In this document: positions 11,531-22,829 of the stretch, one piece after another
How the letters are laid out: every line of letters starts with the position of its first letter
Position numbering within the stretch: position 1 is the first letter of the stretch
DNA from: Sipunculus nudus
Lineage: Eukaryota; Annelida; Sipuncula; Golfingiida; Sipunculidae
Assembly (NCBI GenBank): GCA_026874595.1
Contig: CM049316.1
Span: 47,618,695-47,682,694 of the forward strand
Length of the DNA: 64,000 nucleotides
Reading direction: 5' to 3'
The notes under the pieces: generated by a model
Seen by the model: the letters and a program-made list of their open reading frames with translations, nothing else
Told to the model about the DNA's origin: nothing
Databases searched by the model: none
Program-made: the position numbers and the translations under genes

Positions 11531-12935
11531 GCCATGCTATAGCTTAAGCCCTCATTTTGACAAGAATGTCTGTGGTCTGTTTTATATCGAGCGTCGATGC
11601 AGCTTAAATTGTTTGTATGTATTTTGTTGTATATGTGTGTTTGCGCCGAATGCTTTGAGGTAAATTTCAGCAGTTTTCATTGCGTTGGTTCACCATTTCA
11701 TTGCGTTGGTTCAACTTGCCCATTTTTATTTGTTCATGGAAAACTGTATTGAGTTTGTTTTAGGGTAAGGGTGATATAAACCCTTGTGTACCAAACATGA
11801 ATTAAACTGAAACACTTGTTTGTATTTTACCTTCCCAGAAAATCTTATTTTTTAGGACTAGGGTTGGGGTTATTTAATTTCGGGTATACCGAACAGGGTA
11901 AACAACATGTCGGTTTGTGTTATGTCTCAAGGTTGCCTTGGTGCAAGGCTGAGAATTACACACCAGGTGACCCGGGCTCCATACTCAGCCTTGAGTATGT
12001 TCTTACGAAATATCGTAGCGGTCCTTCTGATGTATCAGAAGGAAAGAATAAAAGAGTAATTAAGAATAAGATGCAGCTTAAACTATGTTCACTCTACCTA
12101 TATATCCTTTATATATCAGTTTCCATACATGTGGAGTCTCCTGTTTATGTTATATATGATATAACAGCATTTTATCATGAAGAGAAGAGCAGAAGACCAT
12201 CACTGACACAGCCATGTTGCTGAGGCATGAACTCTGTTCACCCATGACCTGACCTGTGACCTGACCTCTGGTGTACCAGAGTAATTTATTGCTAATAAAT
12301 CTATTAAAAAAATCTTATTTCATGAATAATACTTATGAGTAAATGATAATATATGGCTTCAATAAGTCCTTTATAAGTTTATGGCTATATCATTTAAGGT
12401 TTTAACAAATTTGCCTATGGAAGTTATGGAAATAATATTTATTATAATTTATTTGGAACAATAATCAGAGGACAACTTTTCTCATACCAATAAGGTCAAG
12501 GACAGGGTCATGTGACAAAAGATAAACATGACCGCATGGCAGGCTAAAAAAACCACAGGAGTTGAAATCTTAACAATTTCCGTATAAGGGCACTTCTACA
12601 TAATTTATTTTTACTCCAGAACAGTTTATTAGCCATTATTGGTTAGAAATTTGCTAAATTGCCTCCATTTTCTCTGTTTATTTTGCAAATATCCCAATAT
12701 ACCCTTGCTACGCTTTTCCATAAGAGGATCCCCATAACTGAAATCTCATTTCAGTTATGAACCCATAACAAGTCTCAAGGGAGAAGCTTACAACAAAAGG
12801 TCTCAGCTATGCCACTTCATTATGAACTGGGGGGAGGGGTTAAGGAGACCTTTTTACGAGAAATTTGCTTATTCTTCCCCTGTATATTTTTCTTTCTACA
12901 ATAAAACTTCGGTTATGTATTCATAGGCGGCGAAA
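11531..12935. other. Interior of the TIR-bounded element, no recognised gene
   Basis: A 135-codon plus frame (11,816-12,223) has no recognisable domain and I do not call it a gene. No transposase motif is seen. Confidence 0.4.
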
Positions 12936-12939
12936 CCGT

Positions 12940-13014
12940 GGGGGGGGGGGGGGGGGGGGGGGCGCGCGAGTCCCCCCCCCCCCATAATTTTTTTTTGGAG
13001 CCCCCCCCCCCCCA
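12940..13014. repeat. Poly-G followed by two poly-C tracts
   Basis: A run of about 23 G is followed within 10 bp by a run of about 12 C, and 16 bp later by about 15 C. The G run can pair with either C run or form a quadruplex. Confidence 0.9.
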
Positions 13015-13069
13015 ACATAATGATGGGTATAAAAACATCCACTCTGTTATTATTGGGTATTTGCACCTT

Positions 13070-13126
<57 letters not shown>
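13070..13126. repeat. (CA)n(TA)n microsatellite
   Basis: A short CA run passes directly into about 19 TA units. Confidence 0.95.
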
Positions 13127-13446
13127 CCTCTTCTGCTCAGTACTTGGAGTACCATATATACAGGGCCGCAGACTCCGGGATTAATGGTGAAAAAAGTTGA
13201 TATTCTGTGTGAAAATAAATCCATTGGCACACAAATAACAAATAATCTCCCTTCAAGGAGGTAGTGTTTTACTTAATGAGCATTGACCAATAAAATGCAC
13301 CAGAATGCAGTAGAACCCATACAGTTTTTCAAAATTTTCAAAACCTTGGGAGGGTGAGACCCCTTCCCAACCACCCCCCCCCCCCTCCCCGTCGGGGATT
13401 ACCCCATCAAATCCCCCCCCTGCCATTTGTGTCAGGCTACGGCCCT

Positions 13447-13567
13447 TATAAATATATATATATATATATATATAATATATATAATATATATAATATATAT
13501 ATAATATATATATAATATTTATACTAGTATATATATAATATATATATTATATATATATACATACATA
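13447..13567. repeat. (TA)n / ATATAATATATA satellite-like tract
   Basis: TA dinucleotides with regular 'ataatatatata' interruptions. Another AT tract at 13,761-13,810 abuts the truncated LTR. Confidence 0.9.
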
Positions 13568-13802
13568 CGTACCCCCCCCCCTTCCCCGCTCACACATTCT
13601 CCAGACAAACATGGCCCACGAGTGTTGTACGAGTGCCCGTTGTATCATTTCAGGTCTCAGCATATTAAGTCCGCTCTAAATTTATGCAAATAATTGACCG
13701 TGGTCTTCATCCAGTGTATAGAAGCATGCCTCAAAGATTTAAGATGTAGGTCTTACTGTATTATAAATATTATAAATATTATTATATATTATAAATATAT
13801 TA

Positions 13803-14247
13803 TATATTATAAATGCCCATTCTGCCCTGCAGGTATCAAGGGCGTTCCTCCACGGAGAGAGCCTCTTGCCAACTGACTTTCCCAGCAGTGGCCAGGGTGC
13901 CTTGGCGAGACCAACCAAAACAGCAAAACCTGAATCTCAAGTTAAAATTACAACCTCTGAAATCTACAGCCTAAAATAGCCCAATACTGAATGGCCTTAC
14001 AGGACCAATAAAGGTGATACAGATGACTGGGCAAGGGATCCACATGCTGAATAGACCCGCTCAAACCAAAATAACTGTACAAGGGAAGCCCCATACAAAG
14101 CTGTATGAACCCTGGCAAGTACAACTGAACCAAACATACTGGTGCCAGAGTAATTTTTTGAAAGCACTTTCAATTATTTACAATGCAGCAATAAACCTAT
14201 GTCACAAACGTTTATAGATTTATCCTATCATACAAAATTTTGTGACA
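13803..14247 (-). repeat. 3' LTR, truncated (445 bp)
   Basis: Nearly identical to 20,251-20,695 over its whole length. On the minus strand it starts TGTCAC right after the polypurine tract but breaks off at an AT-rich tract, missing about 1018 bp relative to the 5' LTR. Confidence 0.9.
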
Positions 14248-14265
14248 TCACTTCCCCCTCCAGGC
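14248..14265 (-). other. Polypurine tract
   Basis: On the minus strand GGAGGGGGAAGTGA lies immediately before the TGTCAC start of the 3' LTR, the expected place for plus-strand priming. Confidence 0.75.
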
Positions 14266-14310
14266 AGAAAATGCTGGCATTTTCGTTAATGCCTTATGCG
14301 ATATATCTTA

Positions 14311-15708
14311 TTATTGTACTTGTAACAGGATACATGGGATAAAAGCGATGAATGAGATCAGTTCACTCATATACAATGCCGATACTCTACTTAGGAAATC
14401 TGGCCCACAGTTAGCGCTACCTGGCACTGACTCAATCTGAAACACGTACTCCTGGAGAAGCATTGCCCAGCGCATGATCCGCTTATTGAGACACTTTGAC
14501 TGATTTATATATACTAGGGGTTTGTGGTCGGTTTGAATTACAAAGTGCCTCCCGAACAAATACATGTCAAACTTTCCAATTGACCAGACTATTGCGAGGG
14601 CCTCCCGTTCAATAGTTGAATAGTTTTGTTCCCTTGGCAGGAGTTTATATGCGACTGGGTGTATAACCCCTGCATTTTCCTGCATCAGGATGCCACTGAT
14701 ACCTCTCTCAGAGGCATCGGTCCTGAGTATGAACCCTTTTGTAAAGTCTGGCAGCAATAAGATGGGTGGCTTAACCAAGAGTGATTTTAACAACTGGAAT
14801 GCTTTTTCCTGTGGTTCCTCCCACTTTACCTTGTTACTGCATCTCTTGCGCGTTAGATCTGTCAGAGGTACTGCTATTGCTGCGTAATTTGGAATGAATT
14901 TGCGATAATAGCCAGTTAGACCTAGGAATGACCTTACCTCTTTCTTAGTTGTAGGTCTCTCTCTGCTGTGGATTTTCTCCAAAAGACCAGTATCAGCAGC
15001 TAATCGGCCCATACCTACTTTATGCCCCAAGAAACTCAAATCCTGGAAACCAAAACTACACTTTGACGGTTTTGCAGCCAAGTTGGCAATATGCAAAATT
15101 TTGAAAACCCTTTCCAGTAGGTCCAGGTGCTCAGACCTTGTAGCTGTATGACACAGGATGTCGTCAATGTAAGAAACTACCCCACTGACGTCTGTAAATA
15201 GCTAACGCATCATGCGCGTGAACACAGCGCCAGCTACCACTAAACCAAACGACATCCTTCTGAATTGGTATTGCCCTTCTGGAGTCACGAAAGCTGTTAT
15301 CTCCTTAGATTGTTTAGACATTGGAATTTGCCAATACCCTTTAGTAAGGTCAATCTTTGAAAAGTACTCACTATCGTGGAGTTTTGCAAACAGATCCTCC
15401 GGATTAGGCATGGGTTCTGGGTCAAACAATAATACCTTGTTTAACTTGCGGTAATCAATGCAGAAACGGACTGAACAATCCGGTTTACGAACCATGACAA
15501 CCGGGGCTGCATAGCTAGAGTCTGACCTCTCTATGACCCCTAAATCTAGCATATCTTTGATCTCCTTACTCATAGTTTCTTTCAGAGCATGCGGCACTGA
15601 ATAAGCTTTTGAACGAATCGGATGAGTTGATGTTAAATGGAGATCACATTCAATCACTTTGGTTTCCTTTGGGACATCAGTGAAAATGTGTTCATAATTT
15701 TGAATCAA
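14311..15708 (-). pseudogene. pol: Reverse transcriptase and RNase H domains of the Gmr1-like gypsy element
   Basis: On the minus strand the RT begins with a linker (NYEHIFTDVP) and goes through VIERSDSSYAAPVVMVRKPD, VRFCIDYRKLN, FSKIDLTKGYWQIP and FRRMSFGL to the catalytic YIDD at 15,160-15,171. A TAG at 15,202-15,204 interrupts the frame just before YIDD; the frame resumes unchanged. Then follow FLGHKVG, RSFLGLTGYYRKFIPNYA (RT connection) and the RNase H domain (LRTDASERGISGIL, YSTIEREALAIVWSI, QTDHKPL), ending in NCGPDFLSRV. The stop is at 14,311 with no env-like frame before the polypurine tract. In ordinary gypsy elements integrase would follow here; it is absent because it lies upstream. 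Confidence 0.9.
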
Positions 15709-15718
15709 TGTTCTAACC

Positions 15719-17259
15719 TCAGCCTCTTGTTGGGGGGAGAGTTTTTTTACTTACCTGAACATTCTCTGGTCCTTGACAGCGGGTTGCGCTTGGTGTGGAA
15801 ACGATAGACTTCCCATCATCTACCTCATTCGCCTCCTTACCTTGAAAACAATTGCCTTCAAATGGTTTATCTTCTGATGAGATGCTGCAAATAGGTGCAG
15901 GGAGATCAAACAGCCCCTGACCCAAGTGATCAGGTTGTTTTCTTGCGATATATTTTTTTAGGAGGTTAATGTGCAAATTCTTAACCTTATTGTCAACTTT
16001 CACCTTGTAGTCACAGTCATTGAACTTACCAAGTACTGGATATGGCCCCTTCCATTGGAGTAGCAGCTTGTTCCTGTCCGTAGGTAGGAGAACCAGTAAT
16101 TGATCGCCTATATCCAGCGACCTGGGTTTTCCTGGGCTAAATGACATGTTTCTACTAGTCTCTCTTTGAGGTCAACTACATACTGATAAGTTGTTTTGAT
16201 TTCTGAACTATCTCCATCTTTAATAAAGAGTTCTTTTAGCACCCTCATAGGTCCCCTCACTACTCTGCCATACAGTAATTCAAATGGGGAAAACCCTCCG
16301 AGTGATTCATGTGGAGTGTCTCTATAAGCGAATAGCACAGGTGCTAGATACCTATCCCACATCCTCTTTAGCATCATCTTCAGGCTCCCATTAAACCTCT
16401 CGATCATACCATTGCATTGGGGATTATATGGGGTTGTGGTCATTTGCTTAATACTAAGTAATCTACTCACCTCCCGCATGACTGCTGATGTCAATTGAGA
16501 TTCCATATCAGTTAGAACCTCGTCTGGGATACCTAACCTGCTGTAGACACCTAGCAAGACTTCTGCAACTGTTTCAGCTTCTATGTTCTTAAGGGCTACT
16601 GCTTCGGGATATCTAGTCGCATAGTCCATAACGGTGAGAATGAATCTCATGCCTATACTAGAAGCTGGATAGATTGGACCAACAATATCCATAGCGAGCC
16701 TTCTCCAGGCTACATCTATTAAAGGTACCTTTCCCAGGGGATGTTTCGATATCTTTCCTTTAGGTACTGTCCTTTGACAGATGTCGCAGGACCTGCATAT
16801 GTCTGTAACATCAGAATACATACCTGGCCAATAAAACTGGGATGACACTCTCTCAAGAGTCCTCCCGACCCCTTGGTGACCGGACATCACACCGTCGTGT
16901 GCTAGTTTGACGACTTCATCTCTGTAACACTTAGGCAGAACCACTTGTGTACTATGGTTACCTTCGAGACTTTAGTGTCTATGTTCTCGCACAAGGATTT
17001 CATGTTTTATTTTGTGGATGTACTTACCTTGCTGATCAGTTTTAACCGTGCTCCAAAGGTGATCCAGTGATACATCTGATTTCTGGGCTGTAAGAAAGTC
17101 TTTCCGACTGATACTGGCTATTGGACTAGGTACCTTTAGGGGTTTTGGAGCTTTAACCTTGGACTGACTCCTAGTCTGTTCCATGCTTATTACGGGCTGG
17201 CTTTTCCAGTTTGGATCAGGATCTTGAGGCTCTCTTGCTCCTAAGATGTTACCTATCAT
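15719..17259 (-). pseudogene. pol: Integrase of the Gmr1-like gypsy element, located upstream of RT
   Basis: The minus-strand frame from 17,259 carries the usual pre-integrase linker (FLTAQKSDVSLDHLW) and is interrupted by TAA at 16,972-16,974. It then continues in the same frame with the HHCC zinc domain (HDGVMSGHQG ... CRSCDICQR). The DDE core follows: D in AMDIVGPI, D in EVLTDMESQ, E in NGMIERFNGSL. After a frame change around 16,108-16,147 comes a GPY/F-type C-terminal module (LLQWKGPYPVL, then LHINLLKKY). A second frame change near the A7 tract at about 15,750 separates this from the RT frame. The direct runs from protease into this linker and from GPY/F into the RT linker argue that the order is original rather than rearranged. 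Confidence 0.9.
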
Positions 17260-17760
17260 ATACTGGGTTCTTCATGCATAATGCATCCACCTCACCAGTA
17301 TAAAAAGGACAATCTACATGTACTCTAGCTATTGGATATTGCCTGACAGTGCCATCTATGAGAACACAGGTTTGGTTGATGCCAGTCATCTGCTCATCAG
17401 GTATCAGGGCAGAGCGTACCACAGCCGTACTGCAACCTGTATCCCTAAGGACTGAAACCTCAGAGCCACAAACAATACCTTTGCTTGTAGGCATGCCTGA
17501 CGGATGAGATTCAGGTTTGCCTACTTCAGCTTGGCAAGATATATTAAGTAGTTCAGGGTTTTCTAGGTCAAATGGATTTGACCCAGAGGAGACTGGGTTA
17601 GCCAAGAAACATAGGCTTGTTTCTGAAGCTGACTCCCCTTGCATATACTTTGTAGCTTCCAGGGCCTCTTTCACTGCTACATTGACAGCTTCTTTAATCA
17701 ACTGTTGATGATCTATGGTTTGTAGGTTCTGGGCTAAGTTCCTAGCTTCCCTACGTTTAC
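17249..17760 (-). pseudogene. pol: Aspartic protease region of the gypsy element
   Basis: Downstream of the zinc knuckle in the same minus frame there is a linker (KEALEATKYMQGE), then VSVLRDTGCSTAVV with the catalytic DTG at 17,435-17,443. The domain ends around CMKNPVYD, where the frame breaks (TAG-type stop at 17,249) and the integrase linker continues in another frame. A retroviral-type protease would be needed to process Gag-Pol. Confidence 0.8.
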
Positions 17761-18679
17761 ATTGGTAAGACTTATGGCCAGATAAACCACAGTTGAAACA
17801 TTTGATTGTCGCTTGATTAGGTAGATGTTTCTTACCTTGCTTGCTTTGCTCTGACAAAAGGTCCAAAGATTTGTTGGGGTTCCTTCCTACCGTTTGACCA
17901 CTTTTATATGGCGCACAAAAGCTATGTTGCCCGTGAGCTTCACATACCATTCGGCCAGGACTATCATTCCATCCATGTTCGTACATCCTCTCTCCCTTAA
18001 AAACAAGGACAAATCTTTACGACATGAGCTCATAAATTGTTTCCTTAATAACAAATCCTTAAGGCCGTCGTAAGAATGTTCTATGTCAGAGAGCTTTACC
18101 CAGTTTTGAAAGTAACTGTTAAGACGTGCAGCAAACTGGCTTGGAGATTCACTCTTTTCTGGTCTACTGGACCGAAATCTATCCCTATAACCTTCTTCGG
18201 TCATTTGATACCTTTTCAGGAGAGCTAGCTTCAACCGATCATAATCTAAAGCTTCTTCAGGGGGTAGTCTAGTGAATACATCAAGAGACTTACCTTTCAA
18301 TAATGCACTCAGAAGGATGGCCCAGTCCGACCTCGCCAACTTTTGTCCAGAGGCTAGTCTCTCAAACCGCTCAAGATAAGCATCAAGGCTATCTCTGTTC
18401 TCATCAAAGGGTGGCATTTTGATTGCTGGAAGAGAGGTTGAACCTACCGGTTCGTTAGAGTTAGGATTTGATTCTGCCATTTTAACTTTAATTTTCAGTA
18501 CCTCTAGCTCATGTGCTTCGGCTTCTTTCTGTCTAGCGATCTCTCGTTCCCTAAGCCTCCTGGTCACCCCTGCGTTTATCCTCCATACGTTTGATCTCAC
18601 GATCAACAAATTCCTGGAGGTTGCTACCGGAATAACCCAGATCTTTACCGAATATCAAGATCTTTTCTAGATCCTCCAT
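17759..18679 (-). pseudogene. gag: gag of the gypsy element (capsid-like domain plus CCHC zinc knuckle)
   Basis: The probable start is the ATG at 18,679-18,677 (MEDLEKILIFGKDLGYSG); an ATG at 18,778 is open but looks like leader. A frame change at about 18,551 follows a charged, coiled-coil-like segment. The main part (18,609-17,887 frame) has PPFDENRDSLDAYLERFERL and FQNWVKLSDIEHSYDGLKDLL, typical of a gypsy capsid with SCAN-like helices. Another frame change near 17,940 leads to the knuckle CFNCGLSGHKSYQC (CX2CX4HX4C, 17,759-17,800). Confidence 0.85.
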
Positions 18680-18779
18680 CTTGAAATTAAATTGACTCAA
18701 TGCAAACATACACAAAAAGTGTAGAGTTGTGTTTATAAACGCCTGTGGTTTTAATTTTCCACCACGGAAGAAAACCATT

Positions 18780-19211
18780 TGTATGAACTTACTGATCCCG
18801 CAGCATCAGTCCTCAGTCAGTCCGCAGATCTGACAAATATGTGACAATTGCTCCTTGAAACTTGAGCATCTATGATCACAATCTCACCAGGAACCGCAGC
18901 ACCTGTTAAAATCAATCCACAGATTGACAATCTGTGAAACAATAAAAGCATATTTCCTTGACCTGAAATTGCTTAGAACGTACTGCCTATCACCTAGGAT
19001 TATCTGGCAGTACTCATACACAGCACCAAGCTGCCACAGGTATCCTACCTGACCTTGAGGAGTTGGCTCTCAAAACGAGTTCCCATGCGCTAGGGCAACC
19101 CTTCCACGAAAGTAACATGGCAAAATACTCAAGGATTTCAAACCTGCTACAGGTGATACTTTGGGATAGACCATCTCTCTGCTATCACCATGCTGATATC
19201 AGGACAAAGTA
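18780..19211 (-). other. 5' leader of the gypsy element
   Basis: Between the primer-binding site and the gag ATG. No reading frame of note. Confidence 0.6.
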
Positions 19212-19232
19212 ATCCTGGCACGCTCGCCAGAA
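19212..19232 (-). other. Primer-binding site candidate
   Basis: On the minus strand the 5' LTR ends GTGACA and is followed after three bases by TGGCGAGCGTGCCAGGAT. A TGG start two to three bases after the LTR is the normal position for pairing with a tRNA 3' CCA end. Which tRNA is not determined. Confidence 0.65.
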
Positions 19233-20695
19233 TGTCACGGATATGATCCAGCCTTATCTAGATCATTTCCGGACTTCAGGTTCTTTTAATATTGGACTTA
19301 GAATCTGACCAATTTGGTCGTAAGATTGAGTTATACAATTATAAAAAAGGGGATTTTATGGACCAAACCAACATTACCCGCCCTCTCATACCAGCATGGA
19401 TATTTCAGCAAAGAAACAAGCCAGAATGATACTTAATACTAGTTTATTAATACTGTTCACAAACTAAAAATAGAATATTAAAGATCTCCGGCACGGCCAA
19501 TGTCCCACAGTATCCAGTTATTATACCCCTTGACTGGTAAAAGGTGAAGCAACACCTGAAACAAAAAGAAAAATGATAATATTCCCAAAAGTATCAGGCA
19601 CATTTAACCCCTGGAACATTTCCAGCTCCTAGAACATTGCCAGCCTTTTCTCCCTAGAAGGACATTAAAAACTTTACATCCCTAATACTTTAGATAACCG
19701 CTCCAATATAAATATATAACCCTAAGTAATTTTCTGGTCTCAACACTACACAGTAAGAAACGCCACGTGAAAACCCCCTCCTGATATAGGTCTACTGGAT
19801 TGATGGGCTCATACCCCTTTGAATATAATATAACTTTACCCGGATAAGAATCAAGATAGGTAAAGGATATAAGGCTGCGTTTTATGAGGTTTTGCTGAAT
19901 TGGTTAGATACTCACTAGGTTTACCACTGGCCCTGAGCTGTATGGTGTCTTCTACCATGCCCTCCAATGGACCTTCACATGATCCGCCCCTCGGGGTTGT
20001 CGGTGAACCATTGATAGCCACACCCTTCTTGTCATGTTCGTCCTCAGGAAAAACTAGGCAGCCACAACCAGGCACTTGTGTATACCGGCAAATAGATCTC
20101 AAATGAGAACTTCTGAATATATTAGTATATAGTCTCACGTATATAGAGTATTTATACGATGTCCATGCACACTGTACATGGTGCTGGAGAAATAAAACTC
20201 AAGGCAGGTCGCTGGTTATCCCCTACATCAAATTAACAAGCCACCAGGCCTATATTATAAATGCCCATTCTGCCCTGCAGGTATCAAGCGCGTCCCTCAT
20301 CGGAGAGAGCCTCTTGCCAACTGACTTTCCCAGCAGTGGCCAGGGTGCCTTGGCAAGACCAACCAAAACAGCAAAACCTGAATCTCAAGTCAAAATTACA
20401 ACCTCTGAAATCTACAGCCTAAAATAGCCCAATACTGAATGGCCTTACAGGACCAATAAAGGTGATACAGATGACTGGGCAAGGGATCCACATGCTGAAT
20501 AGACCCGCTCAAACCAAAATAACTGTACAAGGGAAGCCCCATACAAAGCTGTATGAACCCTGGCAAGTACAACTGAACCATACATACTGGTGCCAGAGTA
20601 ATTTATTGAAAGCACTTCCAATTATTTACAATGCAGCAATAAACCTATGTCACAAACGTTTATAGATTTATCCTATCATACAAAATTTTGTGACA
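19233..20695 (-). repeat. 5' LTR (1463 bp) of the gypsy element
   Basis: Ends are the inverted hexamers TGTCAC and GTGACA. The outer 445 bp match the 3' LTR. The inner boundary is placed by the adjacent primer-binding site; a boundary at 20,251 would leave no TG..CA end and no primer site. The promoter within it was not pinned down. Confidence 0.75.
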
Positions 20696-20866
20696 GGGAA
20701 CGAGATAATAATCGCGTGGCCACGAGATACTAACGCGTGGGAACGAGATAATTATCGCGTGGCTACGAGATACTAACGCGTGGGAACGAGATAATTATCG
20801 CGTGGCCACGAAATACTAAAGCGTGGGAACGAGATACTATCTCGTTGGAACGAGATAAAAATAATT
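20696..20866. repeat. Right arm of palindromic units, inverted relative to 11,345-11,530
   Basis: Units of the form 'gggaacgagataattatcgcgtgg' repeat about seven times and run into 'aattttgtgcatgtcc', the mirror of the left end. Confidence 0.9.
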
Positions 20867-21097
20867 TTGTGCATGTCCTATACGAGCCATCGTACTATTT
20901 TCAACAGCTCCCAAATAAATAAAAAATAAACCACTATATTTACTCCGTATTAATCCATCAGTCAGGTTATTTCTTACATCATTTACTCACATATTACATT
21001 ATATTCCTTTATAATAGCCTAACATGTCCATGATATTCATAAGGTTTGTCGACTAAATTTAGTATCACAATGGTGATACATTTATAGTCCAATCACG

Positions 21098-22020
21098 ATC
21101 AGCTGAGCGCCGTGACCCATAGGTCCCTTGTTCTCTATTTTTGAGACCTTCAAATGAATTAATCTGGCTGTTCATAGGACACAAACTGAAACTGTTTGAC
21201 CTGGTATCTTCTAACTGTACATCCCAGGAGGACCTAGGCAAATCACCCTAACAACCTGAACCTAGGTCATACTGCCGTATCTTCTGCAAGATATGTGAAA
21301 GATCATGATTTTATCCTCTATAGGACAGGTTTGCATGATTGGTTACTGTTGGACCTAGAAACTTCTAATATGATTAAGATCCAGGGAGGTTCCTGACTTC
21401 CTACAAGTTGTGTAAAAGAACAAGATTTAAACTTCGTTAGTTAGGAGGGCACATATGGAAGCAGCTGGATGTAGAATAAGATCATTGTAACCTAAATGGT
21501 CTATTGGCAAAATGCATGATTTTGCGCACTCTGGGAGTCATATTACCCATTGTTCAAAGATCCTTTAATTCAGCTGAGCGTTATAGCCCATGGGCCACTA
21601 GTTCAAAGTAATAGCATAAATATAAAATTAGTACCTTAAATTTTGTCCCAATTTGACCATGGCATTTTTTTCGTGTGACTGCTGTGGATTTGATTTTCAC
21701 AGCATGCAGATATAAGCATTTCATCTGTTTATATCTGAAATTTTAAACCAATTGATCAAGAAATGTAGATTTTATTCAAGTTTTCAAGCACCATGTCAAG
21801 TATCGTTTACACCAGGCCAGCCAAGAACAGTGGTATGCAGCTGACCTCAGCTGCCCCAGACTCTTATGTTATCACTTCACTCCTGGCCAGCTGGCTCTGT
21901 CTAGGTGAGCTGGAGCAGCCTGTCTGCAGTAACTACTACTGGACAGAGAGACTCTCTCTCTCTCTCCTCTCTCTCTCTCCACCCCATTTTGTTGACAGAC
22001 CTGTACAATTAACGAGATGA
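21098..22020 (+). repeat. Further copies and right ends of the AGCTCAGCTGA element
   Basis: Two right ends ('cagctgagcg' followed by 'gacccatagg' or 'gcccatgggcc' and 'cttgttc' or 'ctagttc') occur at about 21,098-21,137 and 21,570-21,605. 21,620-21,870 matches 6725-6965. A CT microsatellite lies at 21,953-21,977. Confidence 0.6.
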
Positions 22021-22390
22021 ATCTTATAATTGCACATTTTTTTAGCAACCAGCAGTAACCAGAGACTCCTCCCTGACCCGCTCCTTCAATACACAGGACT
22101 AATAAACAAGACGAATCTTATAATTTCCATGTTAAATTATTTTTTGTTATTGAGAATTGAACAATTTTAATTTTTTGAACAAAATAATTCAGGATTTGAA
22201 TCCTAATATTCAAAAGTGATAAAATATGAGAAAATTATGTAAGTGCTCATTGACATGTTTTTAGATTTAACAAGATATAAATAAATTGTAGCATTTCATT
22301 TATATCTCTTAAAGTTGGCTAAGCCTTGATATGAATAACACTGTTAAACTTAGTTCAACAGGAATAATTGGCAAACTTTCGTAGGATTAA

Positions 22391-22829
22391 TTTTTAGCTC
22401 ATATGGCCATATATTTAACTAATAAAAATTTAATTATATTCACACATTGTTTTGTTTATGAAATGTATACACTTAGGCCAAATTTTTTTCCTTATTGCAT
22501 CATTTAATGGTTTCAGGCCACAAGTTTTAATTTATTACACACTAAAAAGGCGATTTATACATAATTGGCTTGTTTTAACATGCTGTTTAAATTTTGTTTA
22601 TGCTCTTGAATTTTTTACAGCATTTTATTCAGTTAATAAATTATTGTTTATTATTATACTTAGCTCATGTCCATTATTCTATAATGTACATGGTATGATT
22701 TTAGTAGGGCCGTTTACTTTACGTTTATCAAATGCAATTATATATGAAAAAAAAGAAATAAGTATATTTTGCATTGGCTAAAACTTTCCAAAATTCAACT
22801 GAGCGACACGACCCATGGGTCACTTGTTT
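22391..22829 (+). repeat. AGCTC... dispersed element, internal part and intact right end
   Basis: Starts 'tttttagctcatatgg' and ends 'attcaactgagcgacacgac', then 'ccatgggtcacttgtt'. Homology to 35,340-35,500 extends about 120 bp further left, so the true element is longer than this interval. Confidence 0.6.

Larger units (their letters stand above)
13803..20695 (-). mobile_element. Ty3/gypsy LTR retrotransposon, Gmr1-like (integrase before reverse transcriptase), degenerate
   Basis: Read on the minus strand, the order is 5' LTR (20,695-19,233), primer-binding site, gag with zinc knuckle, DTG protease, integrase, reverse transcriptase with YIDD, RNase H, polypurine tract, then a truncated 3' LTR (14,247-13,803). 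Placing IN upstream of RT departs from normal Ty3/gypsy order and is known from Gmr1-like elements, first described in fish and other deuterostomes. The copy is dead: I count about seven frame breaks or nonsense codons, and the 3' LTR lacks about 1 kb. The right edge abuts palindromic units of the host TIR element, so it inserted into that element. Confidence 0.9.
11320..20892. mobile_element. Large inverted-repeat-bounded element interrupted by a gypsy retrotransposon
   Basis: The left end reads 'ggtggctcgtatagg' and the right end is its near-perfect reverse complement, 'cctatacgagccatcg'. Both continue inward with 'acatgcacaaaattatttt' and arrays of palindromic 21-22 bp units. TA dinucleotides flank both ends (11,318-11,319 and 20,893-20,894), consistent with a TA target duplication. 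The original element was probably about 2.7 kb plus whatever was lost; the rest is the nested retrotransposon. No transposase is visible, so it would be non-autonomous. Two independent insertions in opposite orientation are the alternative. Confidence 0.6.

Noticed and set aside
11816-12223. 135-codon plus frame inside the TIR element
   Set aside because: No transposase or other domain; hydrophobic and AT-driven composition.
15735-15760. Programmed frameshift site between IN and RT (A7 tract)
   Set aside because: The tract is not in the phase needed for a standard -1 slippery heptamer, and the copy has many other frame breaks, so mutation is the simpler explanation.
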